This document shows, in pieces, positions 9,685 through 18,554 of a stretch of DNA of 64,000 nucleotides. Each line of letters starts with the position of its first letter. The stretch's first letter is position 1. Source of the stretch: Hippasteria phrygiana (Eukaryota; Echinodermata; Asteroidea; Valvatida; Goniasteridae). The DNA lies in assembly GCA_037893225.1 (NCBI GenBank), contig JAZGUH010000537.1, forward strand, positions 791,746-855,745, read 5' to 3'. Made by a program: the position numbers and the translations under genes. The notes beneath the pieces were generated by a model, which saw only the letters and a program-made list of their open reading frames with translations, did not search any database and was not told where the DNA came from.

Positions 9685-10206
9685 TTAAGAAATATTAAAT
9701 ACCCTCGATATCTGTCTGACAAGAAAGGGGTCATCATACACTTGGGTTTGAAATCGTGGGAAATGTCCCCGGATAAAGTCATTGACACTGATGTCATTGT
9801 CACTGGTGTCGGAAGAGAAAAGTCTCACAATATTGCTCAGGTCCAGTCCACGGCTACGGTGCAACAAGAAGAAGATGGAATACTGACCACAGACTGCAGA
9901 CAATGGTCCTTGGAGACGCTGTCTGTTGTATCGACAGCCGAGGGTATTCTTCTTAAGAAAAGTTACAAATTCAGGCAACTGCGGCGGCAGTCCATAGGAA
10001 TAAAAAAACTCAGCAATGCCGTCCCTGGTGATGTAGATGGCCACCCAGTGTTGACCTGGTTTGGTTTTGGGGTCGGTATTAACCACAAAAGCACTGGAGC
10101 GGGGAACGTGTTGCTTCGGAAGTTGATCGCGGGCGAAGACACCCTTAAAATGATGCTTCGTGTAACGATCCCTCCTCAGAATGGTGTTGATTTCCCTGCT
10201 GTCCAT
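9685..10206 (-). CDS. PRO: Adenain-like cysteine protease (Polinton PRO)
   Basis: 173 aa, ATG at 10206. The Ulp1/adenain superfamily uses a His-acid-Cys triad for virion maturation. Visible: the His in QHWVAIYI, the Gln and Cys in QGPLSAVCGQY, and the hydrophobic segment IFFLLH after the Cys. The position where relatives carry an acidic residue (second strand, FF-x-SYG) reads Tyr here, from codon TAT. The gene lies directly downstream of the capsid gene with an 8-nt gap. Length fits the family. The Tyr suggests loss of activity or use of another acid. Confidence 0.88.
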   Translation of the reverse strand: MDSREINTILRRDRYTKHHFKGVFARDQLPKQHVPRSSAFVVNTDPKTKPGQHWVAIYITRDGIAEFFYSYGLPPQLPEFVTFLKKNTLGCRYNRQRLQGPLSAVCGQYSIFFLLHRSRGLDLSNIVRLFSSDTSDNDISVNDFIRGHFPRFQTQVYDDPFLVRQISRVFNIS

Positions 10207-10214
10207 GATCAGAT

Positions 10215-11546
10215 TTAACTGGTGTAGTCAAAGATGACGTTGCGGGCTTGGTCGATCTCCACAATATTGTTAAACTCCGCATAGATGATCACGTTGACTG
10301 TCTCCAGCAACGCGGTGGCAAAGTGCATTTCCAGCCTCAGGTTGCCGCGCTTGACCAGGTTAAAGTGGCCTCCAGAGGACAGGTCGGGTGTAAGATCGAA
10401 TGCGTACAGTGCGTATCCGGCAGCGAAGTCATCACGAGTGATGGCATTACCCTCATCCTTGTACATTTTATCTGTTCCCGAAAAGAGGGTGTGGTAGGCT
10501 CTTATCACATTTTCTGCTCCGGTGGTGAAATTGGGTTTCAGGGGAGTGTAAGGAATCTGGTCCCCGTCCAGGTACACACTCATGAAATTGAGATTGAAAT
10601 GTTTAAAGTTAAAGGGGTTCTTGCCATAGCGTCCGTTGAACGCTTCGTTGCTGACACATCCAATCACCATGCGGGTAGGGAGTTGACCGAGGAACACGTG
10701 ATCCTGCGTGAGGCTCATGTTCCCTTGGGGGATAGATAACATTTTGCACAGGACGCGTTTGACGGGGTATTTTGCCACACCTTTCTCTAATGCCTTGGCG
10801 TGTCCCAACATGACGGCGGAACTCACTTTGACTCGCCTGACGAACACGGACGCCTCCAGAATCACCACCTTGAATGATGGGTTGGCTCCGGCCGCAATCA
10901 GGCAGAACTCGTCACTGCTGCGTATCAGTTTGAGTTTCAGATCCACCCCATTCAGCATATGTCTGTCTTGAAAGAAAATATCACTGTGAATAGGACCGAT
11001 CATATCGACCACTCGGCTGCCCTGGATATAACCATAACGCGTCTTTAACCCTTTATTGACGGTATCATCATCGGCATGGGGGTTCCCCACATCCATTTTC
11101 CCCGCCGTATCCTTGAAAAACATGGAAGCAGTGAGCTGTGATGCCTTGGCATCCCCACCGTAACTCAAGAGGGTTTCCATGATGGCTCGGTAGGGGTAGG
11201 TCGGGGTAGAGGGAGAAATCATGCGGTCATTCATCGTCACGTCAATCTGGCTGAAGAGTGACTGTAAGAAAAGGTTAACCGGGCCAACTTGGGCGTCATC
11301 CGCCAGATTGCTGCCATCGCCTTTGACCACTTTGGCCTTGACGTGCAATTGCGTTTGAGAGAGATCGTTGTACTCGTCTCCGGCTCCGGGGATGAAAAAT
11401 TCAATGGGACCGCCATCAGAAATGTTGGCAATGGGATGGAATTCGACCCACTGACCCTTCTCGATACTTGTCTGGGTGGGTGGAAGAGCAAACAGATCCA
11501 GTTCGGACTTGGAGCATTCGCACGAGTGATCGTGCAACAGCGACAT
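10215..11546 (-). CDS. MCP: Polinton major capsid protein (double jelly-roll family, F54H12.2-like)
   Basis: About 443 aa if started at the ATG at 11546-11544; the frame is open to 11633 but overlaps the preceding gene. The sequence (ELDLFALPPTQTSIEKG at the N-terminus, then EFFIPGAG and LHVKAKV) matches proteins annotated in invertebrate genomes as F54H12.2-like. Those are Polinton major capsid homologues. It is rich in beta-strand-like segments with no membrane helix. In virions such trimers form the hexagonal capsomers. The neighbouring protease, minor capsid and ATPase genes support the call. Confidence 0.85.
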   Translation of the reverse strand: MSLLHDHSCECSKSELDLFALPPTQTSIEKGQWVEFHPIANISDGGPIEFFIPGAGDEYNDLSQTQLHVKAKVVKGDGSNLADDAQVGPVNLFLQSLFSQIDVTMNDRMISPSTPTYPYRAIMETLLSYGGDAKASQLTASMFFKDTAGKMDVGNPHADDDTVNKGLKTRYGYIQGSRVVDMIGPIHSDIFFQDRHMLNGVDLKLKLIRSSDEFCLIAAGANPSFKVVILEASVFVRRVKVSSAVMLGHAKALEKGVAKYPVKRVLCKMLSIPQGNMSLTQDHVFLGQLPTRMVIGCVSNEAFNGRYGKNPFNFKHFNLNFMSVYLDGDQIPYTPLKPNFTTGAENVIRAYHTLFSGTDKMYKDEGNAITRDDFAAGYALYAFDLTPDLSSGGHFNLVKRGNLRLEMHFATALLETVNVIIYAEFNNIVEIDQARNVIFDYTS

Positions 11547-12006
11547 GACGATCGATATGGTAATGGTGCACAGAAAACCAATCAAAGATGTCAAGCGACC
11601 TTTTCGCACGCTTGCCCTGCATGGAAGTGGCACGTCTACCGGTGACCTTCCTCTTTATACCCCGTCGATCCCCACGTCTGACCCGGGCGTTCAGGCTTTC
11701 GATGGCGCGTTGAGTCACACGCCGTCCAGCGCGGCTGAGTCTGGTTCTGGCAGCCGTTTTGATGTCTTTACCCTCCATCGCGTCCTTGGCAATATTCACA
11801 CCGGTGCGAAGCGCCTCCCGTCCCAATGTCTTAGCTCCCGATTTCAGTAGTGGTAAAGCCGAACGTAAAAGCCCACCCAGAATACCTCCGAGTCCGAAGC
11901 CGCGTTGCGTACGTGCACCTTCAAACACGGGCAGACCTTGCCCGACTTGCCGCACATAATAATCTTCATAATATTTGGCGCGAGGCACGTAGGTGAATTT
12001 CCTCAT
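11416..12006 (-). CDS. Basic core/cement protein, adenovirus pX/pVI-like
   Basis: ATG at 12006-12004. The N-terminus is Tyr-rich. It is followed by a Gly/Leu amphipathic segment (GFGLGGILGGLLRSALPLL) and a strongly basic stretch (RRVTQRAIESLNARVRRGDRR). Small proteins with this glycine-leucine then basic design are constant in Polintons and adintoviruses and are compared to adenovirus core or membrane-lytic proteins. The last ~45 residues overlap the capsid gene by 131 bp in another frame and look unrelated, so a small C-terminal frameshift is likely. Confidence 0.7.
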   Translation of the reverse strand: MRKFTYVPRAKYYEDYYVRQVGQGLPVFEGARTQRGFGLGGILGGLLRSALPLLKSGAKTLGREALRTGVNIAKDAMEGKDIKTAARTRLSRAGRRVTQRAIESLNARVRRGDRRGIKRKVTGRRATSMQGKRAKRSLDIFDWFSVHHYHIDRHVAVARSLVRMLQVRTGSVCSSTHPDKYREGSVGRIPSHCQHF

Positions 12007-12023
12007 GATCTGTAAAGCTTTAG

Positions 12024-12767
12024 TTAAAAGTATGGTGAGCGTTGTTGTCTAAAGTGTAGTTTCACGATCACTTTCCCGGTGGTGAATGGAATGAACTGGC
12101 CCGTGTCGTCTCTTATATCTATTTCGATCGTGTCCACAAGCTTCTGCTTCAGTAGAACGTAATGGGGGTTGTTGTAGGTTTTGGTCACGGTGTCTCCATA
12201 CTGACCTTCCACATTGACGATGCGTAGTAAAGGTGCTCGTTTGTCGCCAACGGTGCTGTACTCGATGATGTTAGAGTACACGAACATAGAATGAAACGGT
12301 TGCATATCTACTACTCTCGGAGGTTCGAAGGAGCCCTCTATAATGGTGTTATCATCACAACCAAGCAGGTTAGCGAGACGCCCCATTAATTTAATGACGG
12401 CTCCGTTCCGCGACGTCACAAAGATTTTCTGTACGTGTGCGTCGTACTTGAATGCGACTTGGCCATCGTGGTCGAGAAGGGGTTTGAAATTGCGAAGGAG
12501 GTCGTCAGCGGTCGGGTAGAAACCTTGATGTACTGTATGCGGGTGAATGTTTCTGTTGGTTTCTCCGGCCGAACAAAAGATACTATTGTTTCCATCAAAG
12601 ACGTTCAACCAACGGTGAGGGTAAGTGAACTCCACCAGAGCTGCTTCCCCCAACCCCTCAAAATTGAGAGGAGACGGCAGCGTGACAAAGAAATGAGTGA
12701 GCGTGTTACGAGGGTGGGTTTTCATCGAGCTATTGCTCGGGAGCGTCACGTAAAACGACTTGGCCAT
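12024..12767 (-). CDS. Polinton minor capsid protein (penton-like, single jelly roll)
   Basis: 247 aa, ATG at 12767-12765. The N-terminus FYVTLPSNSSMKTHPRNT leading to ALVEFTYPHRWLNV is a recognisable signature of these proteins. Strand-rich throughout, ending KVIVKLHFRQQ. In Polinton virion models this protein occupies the fivefold vertices. It lies 17 bp upstream of the pX-like gene. Confidence 0.8.
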   Translation of the reverse strand: MAKSFYVTLPSNSSMKTHPRNTLTHFFVTLPSPLNFEGLGEAALVEFTYPHRWLNVFDGNNSIFCSAGETNRNIHPHTVHQGFYPTADDLLRNFKPLLDHDGQVAFKYDAHVQKIFVTSRNGAVIKLMGRLANLLGCDDNTIIEGSFEPPRVVDMQPFHSMFVYSNIIEYSTVGDKRAPLLRIVNVEGQYGDTVTKTYNNPHYVLLKQKLVDTIEIDIRDDTGQFIPFTTGKVIVKLHFRQQRSPYF

Positions 12768-12816
12768 GATGGAGGGGTGGGTTCACAATGGTAGCTGACA
12801 GGTGACCTGTCAGGTT

Positions 12817-13890
12817 TTATAGGCTGTGCAACTGGGACACCCAACTGTTAAATTTGGCGGGATACCCGAGCCACTTCACAAAGTATTCTGTCTTCCCTCG
12901 TCTCTTTCGGGTCTGCAAAATTTCCTCCACGCTATACAAGTCATTCTTCTTCTTGACGATATGCTGCAATTCGTGTTCGTAAAATGTCCCCTCCAACTCC
13001 TCACCGTCGTAATCTTTCAGCCGGTACACGGGAGGACGGCGGGGGATTCTGGCACTGATGGTGAATACCTCTGTAGTCCAGTTAGGAAGGTACCCCTTGC
13101 GAAACGGTCGGGTCGTCATACTGATGCGCACTGTATCCCCAACGTTAAACCTGAAAGCATCACGCTCATCAGATTCGATGTCGTGACCGTACAGCGACTC
13201 TCTGACCCTCTCGGTATTAGAGGCATTGACTGAGGCAGGTGTGGTCTTGATACTCCTGTGAAATGCGTTATTATAAGCCGACAATAACTGGGGTAACACC
13301 TTCATATAGTTGTACGTGTTGTTGGCGGTAAAGTACTTCCATATTTTTGTCTTCAGCGTCCTGTTAAATCGCTCGACCACACTGGCCTTGGTTTCGTTTT
13401 GTGTCGTGAAAAAATAAATGTTATTTTTCTGGAGATAGGCTTGAAAGGAACGGTTGAGAAATTCCTTACCCTTGTCTGTCTGAAGCAGACGCGGTTTTCT
13501 TTGCTGCTTGATAATTTGTTTGAAGGCATCCACCAGCGTCTGTGCCTTTTTGTTCTTGAGAGGAATGGCCCAGGCGTACTTGGAGAAGATATCGATACAC
13601 GTCAATACATAGCGAGTGCCTCCGTTGTATTTGACAAGTGCAGGGAGATCCACCAGATCTGCCTGCCACTGGTGGTCGATGCCGTGCACTACAACCCTGT
13701 TGCGTTTAAAATGCTTGCGGATGGGCTTGTGAAGTGTGTAGGTCGGTTGTTCCCTTAGCCACGTCTCGACCTGTTTCTTGGTGATACCGATCTCGTCTCT
13801 TGCCGCGGCACGGTAAACAGCCTCCACACCACCGAAGGCAGCGGGATGTTGTGGGTCGTAATACACTTTCTTGAGGTAGGCCTCTGCCAT
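12817..13890 (-). CDS. INT: Retroviral-type integrase with C-terminal chromodomain
   Basis: About 357 aa from the ATG at 13890-13888 (MAEAYLKKVYYDP); the frame is open to 13977 with another Met. The DDE core shows D in WQADLVDL, D in QTDKGKEF, and E in KASVVERFN with spacing normal for rve integrases. A C-terminal chromodomain (YSVEEILQTRKRRG...YFVKWLGYP) is present and usually reads histone marks. Role: inserts the linear element DNA, producing the 6-bp duplication seen at the ends. Catalytic residues are intact. Confidence 0.93.
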   Translation of the reverse strand: MAEAYLKKVYYDPQHPAAFGGVEAVYRAAARDEIGITKKQVETWLREQPTYTLHKPIRKHFKRNRVVVHGIDHQWQADLVDLPALVKYNGGTRYVLTCIDIFSKYAWAIPLKNKKAQTLVDAFKQIIKQQRKPRLLQTDKGKEFLNRSFQAYLQKNNIYFFTTQNETKASVVERFNRTLKTKIWKYFTANNTYNYMKVLPQLLSAYNNAFHRSIKTTPASVNASNTERVRESLYGHDIESDERDAFRFNVGDTVRISMTTRPFRKGYLPNWTTEVFTISARIPRRPPVYRLKDYDGEELEGTFYEHELQHIVKKKNDLYSVEEILQTRKRRGKTEYFVKWLGYPAKFNSWVSQLHSL

Positions 13891-14050
13891 CGACAAAGTC
13901 AGAGTTTTCAATGACCAAAGTACTCCTACAGCACACCCACAGGCATCGAATTTTCTTGAAAAAGTTTTGAGGTGCACAGCTGGAGCTTGGCGGGCAACAC
14001 TCCATGGTGCATGAGACCATCTAAATGAAGCCGTGGGGCTCGGTAGGCGG

Positions 14051-14554
14051 TTAATATGAAGTCCACTGTTGAGCAGATGTTGTCGGTGTGCTTTTTCGTT
14101 TTTTCTTCATCTTTCCTGGTACGTCAAGAGGTGGGAGATGGGAGGCTTTGGCAAACAATTTCGATAATCCGTAGGATTCCGTGGCGGGAAGGTGGTCCAC
14201 GTCTGCCTCGGTGTGCACTTCCCGTTCTAACTTGGGTGGTTCCAGATCCAATGCGGGAGAGAGTTTGGGAAGCTTGGGTATAATCTCCTCCGTCTCCTTG
14301 TCTTTCGTTTGAAGTGTCATGGTCAAGGGCGCCCTCCTTTGTCGATTCAAAGCAATGTATCTTTGGAGTGTCTGGTGATACTGTTTTATTTTCTCTTCAT
14401 CTGTAAGGTCCTGCCTCTCTAGAAGCTGTCTCATATCCGCATCTAAACCATGCACGACGCGGGTGGTGGGTGTTTGTTCGAGCTGTTTCGCTACTTGTAG
14501 TTGAGCCAAGGTCTCGTGAGGGACCATGACCATCTTCTTGGCGTTCTGCATCAT
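14051..14554 (-). CDS. Conserved Polinton protein of unknown function
   Basis: 167 aa, ATG at 14554. The N-terminus KKMVMVPHETLAQL is followed by GLDADMRQLLERQDLTDEEKIKQYHQTLQRYI, a helical pattern I recognise as recurrent in Polinton-linked hypothetical proteins. The C-terminal part is acidic, then basic (KMKKKRKS), possibly a nuclear signal. It sits between the integrase and the small basic protein. No enzymatic motif is visible. Confidence 0.65.
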   Translation of the reverse strand: MMQNAKKMVMVPHETLAQLQVAKQLEQTPTTRVVHGLDADMRQLLERQDLTDEEKIKQYHQTLQRYIALNRQRRAPLTMTLQTKDKETEEIIPKLPKLSPALDLEPPKLEREVHTEADVDHLPATESYGLSKLFAKASHLPPLDVPGKMKKKRKSTPTTSAQQWTSY

Positions 14555-14574
14555 AATGATGATGGTGATGATGA

Positions 14575-14907
14575 TTACTTGAACAGTAGGCCGCCGAGGG
14601 CGCTCAGGACAGGCGTCAGCAGTGCACCCAGGAACCCACCTTTTTGACGCAGAATTTTCTTTTTCTTTTGGACACTCAGTCTTTTGGTACTAAGAGAACG
14701 AAGTTGAGTCTTGTATTGGCTTAGTTTTCGTTTATCGATGGGCTTCAATTTGACATTCCCATTCAGAACGTTGAGGGCGCACTCGCACAAACAGGAAATG
14801 AGTTCTTTGCTCGCACCATCGATCACGCCCCGGCGTTGCTTGGTGGTGCCCTTCACCAGGACGCGGAGGTAAGGAGCGTTGTGATGCATACGCCTAGACA
14901 TTTTCAA
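14575..14907 (-). CDS. Small basic protein with Gly/Leu C-terminal tail, conserved in Polintons
   Basis: 110 aa, ATG at 14907 (or 14901). The Lys/Arg-rich body contains a short Cys cluster (LISCLCECALNVL). It ends QKGGFLGALLTPVLSALGGLL, an amphipathic or membrane-active-looking tail. Relatives occur repeatedly next to the packaging ATPase in other Polintons by my recollection. A virion-internal or membrane-interacting role is a guess. Confidence 0.65.
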   Translation of the reverse strand: MKMSRRMHHNAPYLRVLVKGTTKQRRGVIDGASKELISCLCECALNVLNGNVKLKPIDKRKLSQYKTQLRSLSTKRLSVQKKKKILRQKGGFLGALLTPVLSALGGLLFK

Positions 14908-14937
14908 ATGAATAGGGTTTCCTGGGTCTGTTCTTAT

Positions 14938-15645
14938 TTATATCCTCGGGACATACACGATGGTGTGCTCTCCCGGGAAGATATTCGACCGGAGTCTCAT
15001 GTCTTCAGGCGTGTCTGGTTTGAGATCAATAAAGAGGTAACCGTAGGGTAGAGATGTGGCATCGCGGTAAGCCTCCATCATGTATTTGGAGCGACTTGGA
15101 TACATCTGTTTACTTAGGTGGGCGATCTGTGAAGCATCTCTGGGATTTTTAAACAGGATCATGTAGTGAGCGTTCAGACTAATGGTTCTCATTTCTTTAC
15201 CTTTGTAAAATACATTTTGGACGATCAACACCACGGATAAGTTTCGGTGGTGACTCCCCTTTGTAAACAGTTCGGTGACCCGTTTGTTGTTGCCGGTTTC
15301 AACCATAAGATCATCAATGATCATTAAAGTTTTCTTGGATCGATCTAAGTTTGCGTGAACATCTTCAGGAAGACCTTCCACAAATTGTATATGAGGGACC
15401 ACACTGGCCAAGTGAGTATAGGCATCTTGATACTCGCAGTAACACCACACAATAGAATCGGGTGAGGGGTCGATCGTGTTCTCACCAGCAGGTATCAACA
15501 GACGTTTAACAAATTGTGTCTTGCCACATCCAGTTGGGCCAGCTAAAACGCATGTGAAGGGGTGTTGCATTTGTACTGACATGGTGTTAAATGGCGTGGG
15601 TAGATGGGACTGCTCATTATTATACATCAAGAAAATTAATGACAT
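14938..15645 (-). CDS. ATP: Packaging ATPase (A32/FtsK-HerA type)
   Basis: 235 aa from the ATG at 15645-15643; an internal Met at MSVQMQHPF is an alternative. Walker A is AGPTGCGKTQFV near residue 40 and Walker B is KTLMIIDDL. A conserved motif follows (SVVLIVQNVFYKG, then NPRDASQIAHLSKQ). These ATPases pump genomes into capsids. It is the first gene of the minus-strand virion block, so the block's promoter should lie in 15650-16335. No break is seen. Confidence 0.9.
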   Translation of the reverse strand: MSLIFLMYNNEQSHLPTPFNTMSVQMQHPFTCVLAGPTGCGKTQFVKRLLIPAGENTIDPSPDSIVWCYCEYQDAYTHLASVVPHIQFVEGLPEDVHANLDRSKKTLMIIDDLMVETGNNKRVTELFTKGSHHRNLSVVLIVQNVFYKGKEMRTISLNAHYMILFKNPRDASQIAHLSKQMYPSRSKYMMEAYRDATSLPYGYLFIDLKPDTPEDMRLRSNIFPGEHTIVYVPRI

Positions 15646-15649
15646 CCTC

Positions 15650-16023
15650 CTTAAAATAAAAACAGATTTGTGTAGATTTTCTCTTCTTTCGAATTCAAAA
15701 TGAGTATTTTTAATCAGTCAACTTTCTCTCTGCTGGGCTAAGAAATTAAGTTAAAATAATTCGGATGTATTTTTTCTTTTCTGTTTTGTTTTGTTTTGTT
15801 TTTGTTTTTGCAATTCAACAACAACAGCCACAATAACAACAAAAGTAAAAAATTAAACATTTCTGTAAATTTCAAAGACAAAAAATAAAAATAAAAAAAT
15901 AAATAAAAAAATAAATAAATAAATAAAAATTAAATTAAATTAAATAAAATAAAACACGAAGTGTTCCTAAGCGCATCTGTTCAAAGTCGAAAACATAAAT
16001 AAATATCAGACATAAAAAAGAAG

Positions 16024-16059
<36 letters not shown>

Positions 16060-16335
16060 ACAAATTATAAAAACTGTACTTTACTGAATATGGTCAGTGT
16101 AACATCGTTTTACGTTATTCAGAGTGTGCCCCAAAGCAATACACATGCATAACAAATAAAGTTAAAACAGTGATCTAAAATAATATGGTAACCGTTGTCA
16201 ACATTTGTGACGTCAAGAAGGTGGATCAATATACCTTAAGACGTCTTCAAAATCAAATATGTTAACATTTCTGAAAATCGTCACATGAAAACTCGAATGT
16301 ATATCCAAAACCAATATTTAATTATTTATTTATTT
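15650..16335. other. A/T-rich Polinton spacer upstream of the LINE
   Basis: Long A-rich stretches (15840-15960, a ~34-nt A run near 16024-16057) and an ATTT microsatellite at the LINE junction. No gene. AATTATTTATTTATTT at 16320-16335 recurs at 24427-24442 and may be the LINE target duplication. Confidence 0.5.
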
Positions 16336-16548
16336 ATTTATTCAGCGGACGTGTGTTCCCTCGAGCTCTGAGTAAGTGTTCTAAAATCTTTGTATCTAGA
16401 CCTTTTTAGGTCCTTGTTTTTGTATAATTGTGTGTAATATATGTTATAGATCACACTAGACCAAGCTTACCGTGTAAATTTGTGTATTTTTCCTGTATTT
16501 TAAAGGCTTTCTATTTTCGTTTCGTGTGTCGTTGGTTTCTGTACTGAG

Positions 16549-18503
16549 TTGGCCACCATGGCCACTCAAGCAGAACCGCGCACCGAATCTCAACAAAAGC
16601 CTACTACCTCTGGTGCAACAAGACCCATTGTTCCTGGTGACGAACCGTTTAAGGGCGTCACCAGGAACAATGGCCTGGCTTTCAAAGCATTGGATAACGT
16701 CTCTATAGAGTCCTACATACAAAAATTCCAGGAAACAATGCCCGAAAAACAAATCGTATCTGCCAGCCGTATCTCGAACAACCGTATTGCTATGTACAAG
16801 AGTTCCAGGGATGAGGTAGCCGACGCCATTGCCCGTGGGCTGACGTACGGTGACTCCTTCCTGGAGCTCACCCCTCTCATTCGACCCACAACCCGCTTGA
16901 CGTTATCCAATGTATACCCAGAGATCCCAAATTCTGTTCTCCTTCATAATGTTTCTAGTTTTTGTAAGGTGGTGTCGGCTTTTAGACCCATACCCCTTGG
17001 CTTCAAAAACAAACAACTATCACACATCATGTCATTCCGCCGACAAGTCCAGGTCCTCCTCAAACCCAACATCACCCTCCCCGATCACATTAATTTTTCC
17101 CATTCCGGCACTAACTATAGAGTTTTCTTATCCACCGACTCCGTTAAGTGTTTTAACTGTGGGGAATTTGGCCATATTAGCCGTTTCTGCAAGAAACCCA
17201 AAACCCATGATGACCCCAACAAACCCTCCAACCCCCTCAACCCCCCTCCTGTCTTCGCACATAACAAATCTGACCCGAAACACCCTCCCAAACGTGCTCC
17301 CGCCCTTCCCCCTGGCGCTCTCGCGGGCGCGGCTGGTGGTGGGGCGTCTGTCTCGGGTGCTCGGGCCCGGTCTGATGCGGCGGGGGATGGACCTGCACCG
17401 GCGTCTGCCGGAGCGTCCGCCTCTGCTGCTGAGGGCCCGACTGGAGCGGGTCCGATCGGGCCCGGTGCGCCCGGGAATGGGCGCCCTTCGCCGCCGGCCC
17501 GCGTTTCTGCCCCGAACGCGTGGGGCTATTCTGGCGGCGCTCGTGTGGCTAAGTCCGTCACGCCGCCGGGTGGGTCTGGTCCGACCGGTGCCTGGGCCTC
17601 CGCCCCAGGCACCGGTCCGGCTGGGCCTGGCGCGGCGGAGGTCCTGCCCGCTCCGGCCTCTGCTGGGGCGGCCGCCTCCGGCGCCGGCGGCTCGACTCCG
17701 ACCGTTTCTGACACAGAGGGACCCGGCATGGACTTCACCCCTTATGTATGGGTTTCTCCCCCTGCCCCATCCAGGAAGTTTTCGCTAAACGTAAACTGTC
17801 CCCCTCCAAGTCACCTGAAGACCAATCTCGCTTTGTGCCGCTAAAATCACCTCTCCCGCAGCGAAAACTAAGAAAACAATCCTTACAGGCCCAACCCCAC
17901 GAAAGCTCACCCAGTCTCACCCAAGCTCTCGACCAAACCAGCCCTACACAATCCACGCCAGATCTCTCCCAGACGCCCATGCCAACTTCCCTCTCCGTCA
18001 CAGATACCTCCCCTGTCCCTCCTGCCAAACTTACCATACCCGAAACACCCACCCCCCTCCTCTCTCCCACCCCTCTCCTCTCTCCCACCCCCCTCCTCTC
18101 TCCCACCCCCCTCCTCTCTCCCACCCCCCTCCTCTCTCCCACCCCCCACCCTTTCTCGGTCCCGTCATCGGCCCCCTCACCCAACTCCTCCTCTGCTTCC
18201 TCGAGTCAGCCCGTGTCCACCCCCGGCTCCGTCGACAATGCTAGCGACGATTCGAACTTGCGGGAGGAAGAGAAGTCTTACCCCACCGCCCTCCCCACAT
18301 ACAACCATCCCCTGACCCACCAAGACCTCATCAAATTCATCTCCACAGTCAAATGCCAAAGAAAACCCAAAAATATAGCTCGTAAGTTTACACATAACTT
18401 ACCTGGACTTGTCCGACAACTAAAACCACTACGTAATGCCTCAATGATTCATAATAGCATGCAGCAGAGGATAAAGAAACTAATCACAAAATTGGAGGCT
18501 TAA
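16549..18503 (+). pseudogene. LINE ORF1 with one frameshift
   Basis: Starts at an ideal Kozak ATG (GCCACCATGG). Residues ~90-190 resemble the RNA-binding region of Tx1-type ORF1. The zinc knuckle CFNCGEFGHISRFC lies near residue 202. A GC-rich Ala/Gly/Pro section covers 17300-17730. The first frame ends at 17844. The Lys-rich continuation (KRKLSPSKSPEDQ onward) is in another frame open from 17748 to 18503, so a frameshift lies near 17750-17790. Five 18-bp units coding TPLLSP occur at about 18045-18140. ORF1 proteins bind the element RNA. Confidence 0.75.
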
Positions 18504-18554
18504 TTTTCATTTATTTATGTATAGAATGTTTCATGTGTATGTACTTTATTTATT

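Noticed and set aside
9742..14283. Plus-strand frames opposite the virion genes
   Set aside because: Shadows of the minus-strand coding sequences; no family resemblance.
17526..18395. Minus-strand frames in LINE ORF1
   Set aside because: Antisense to GC-rich and TPLLSP-repeat coding sequence.
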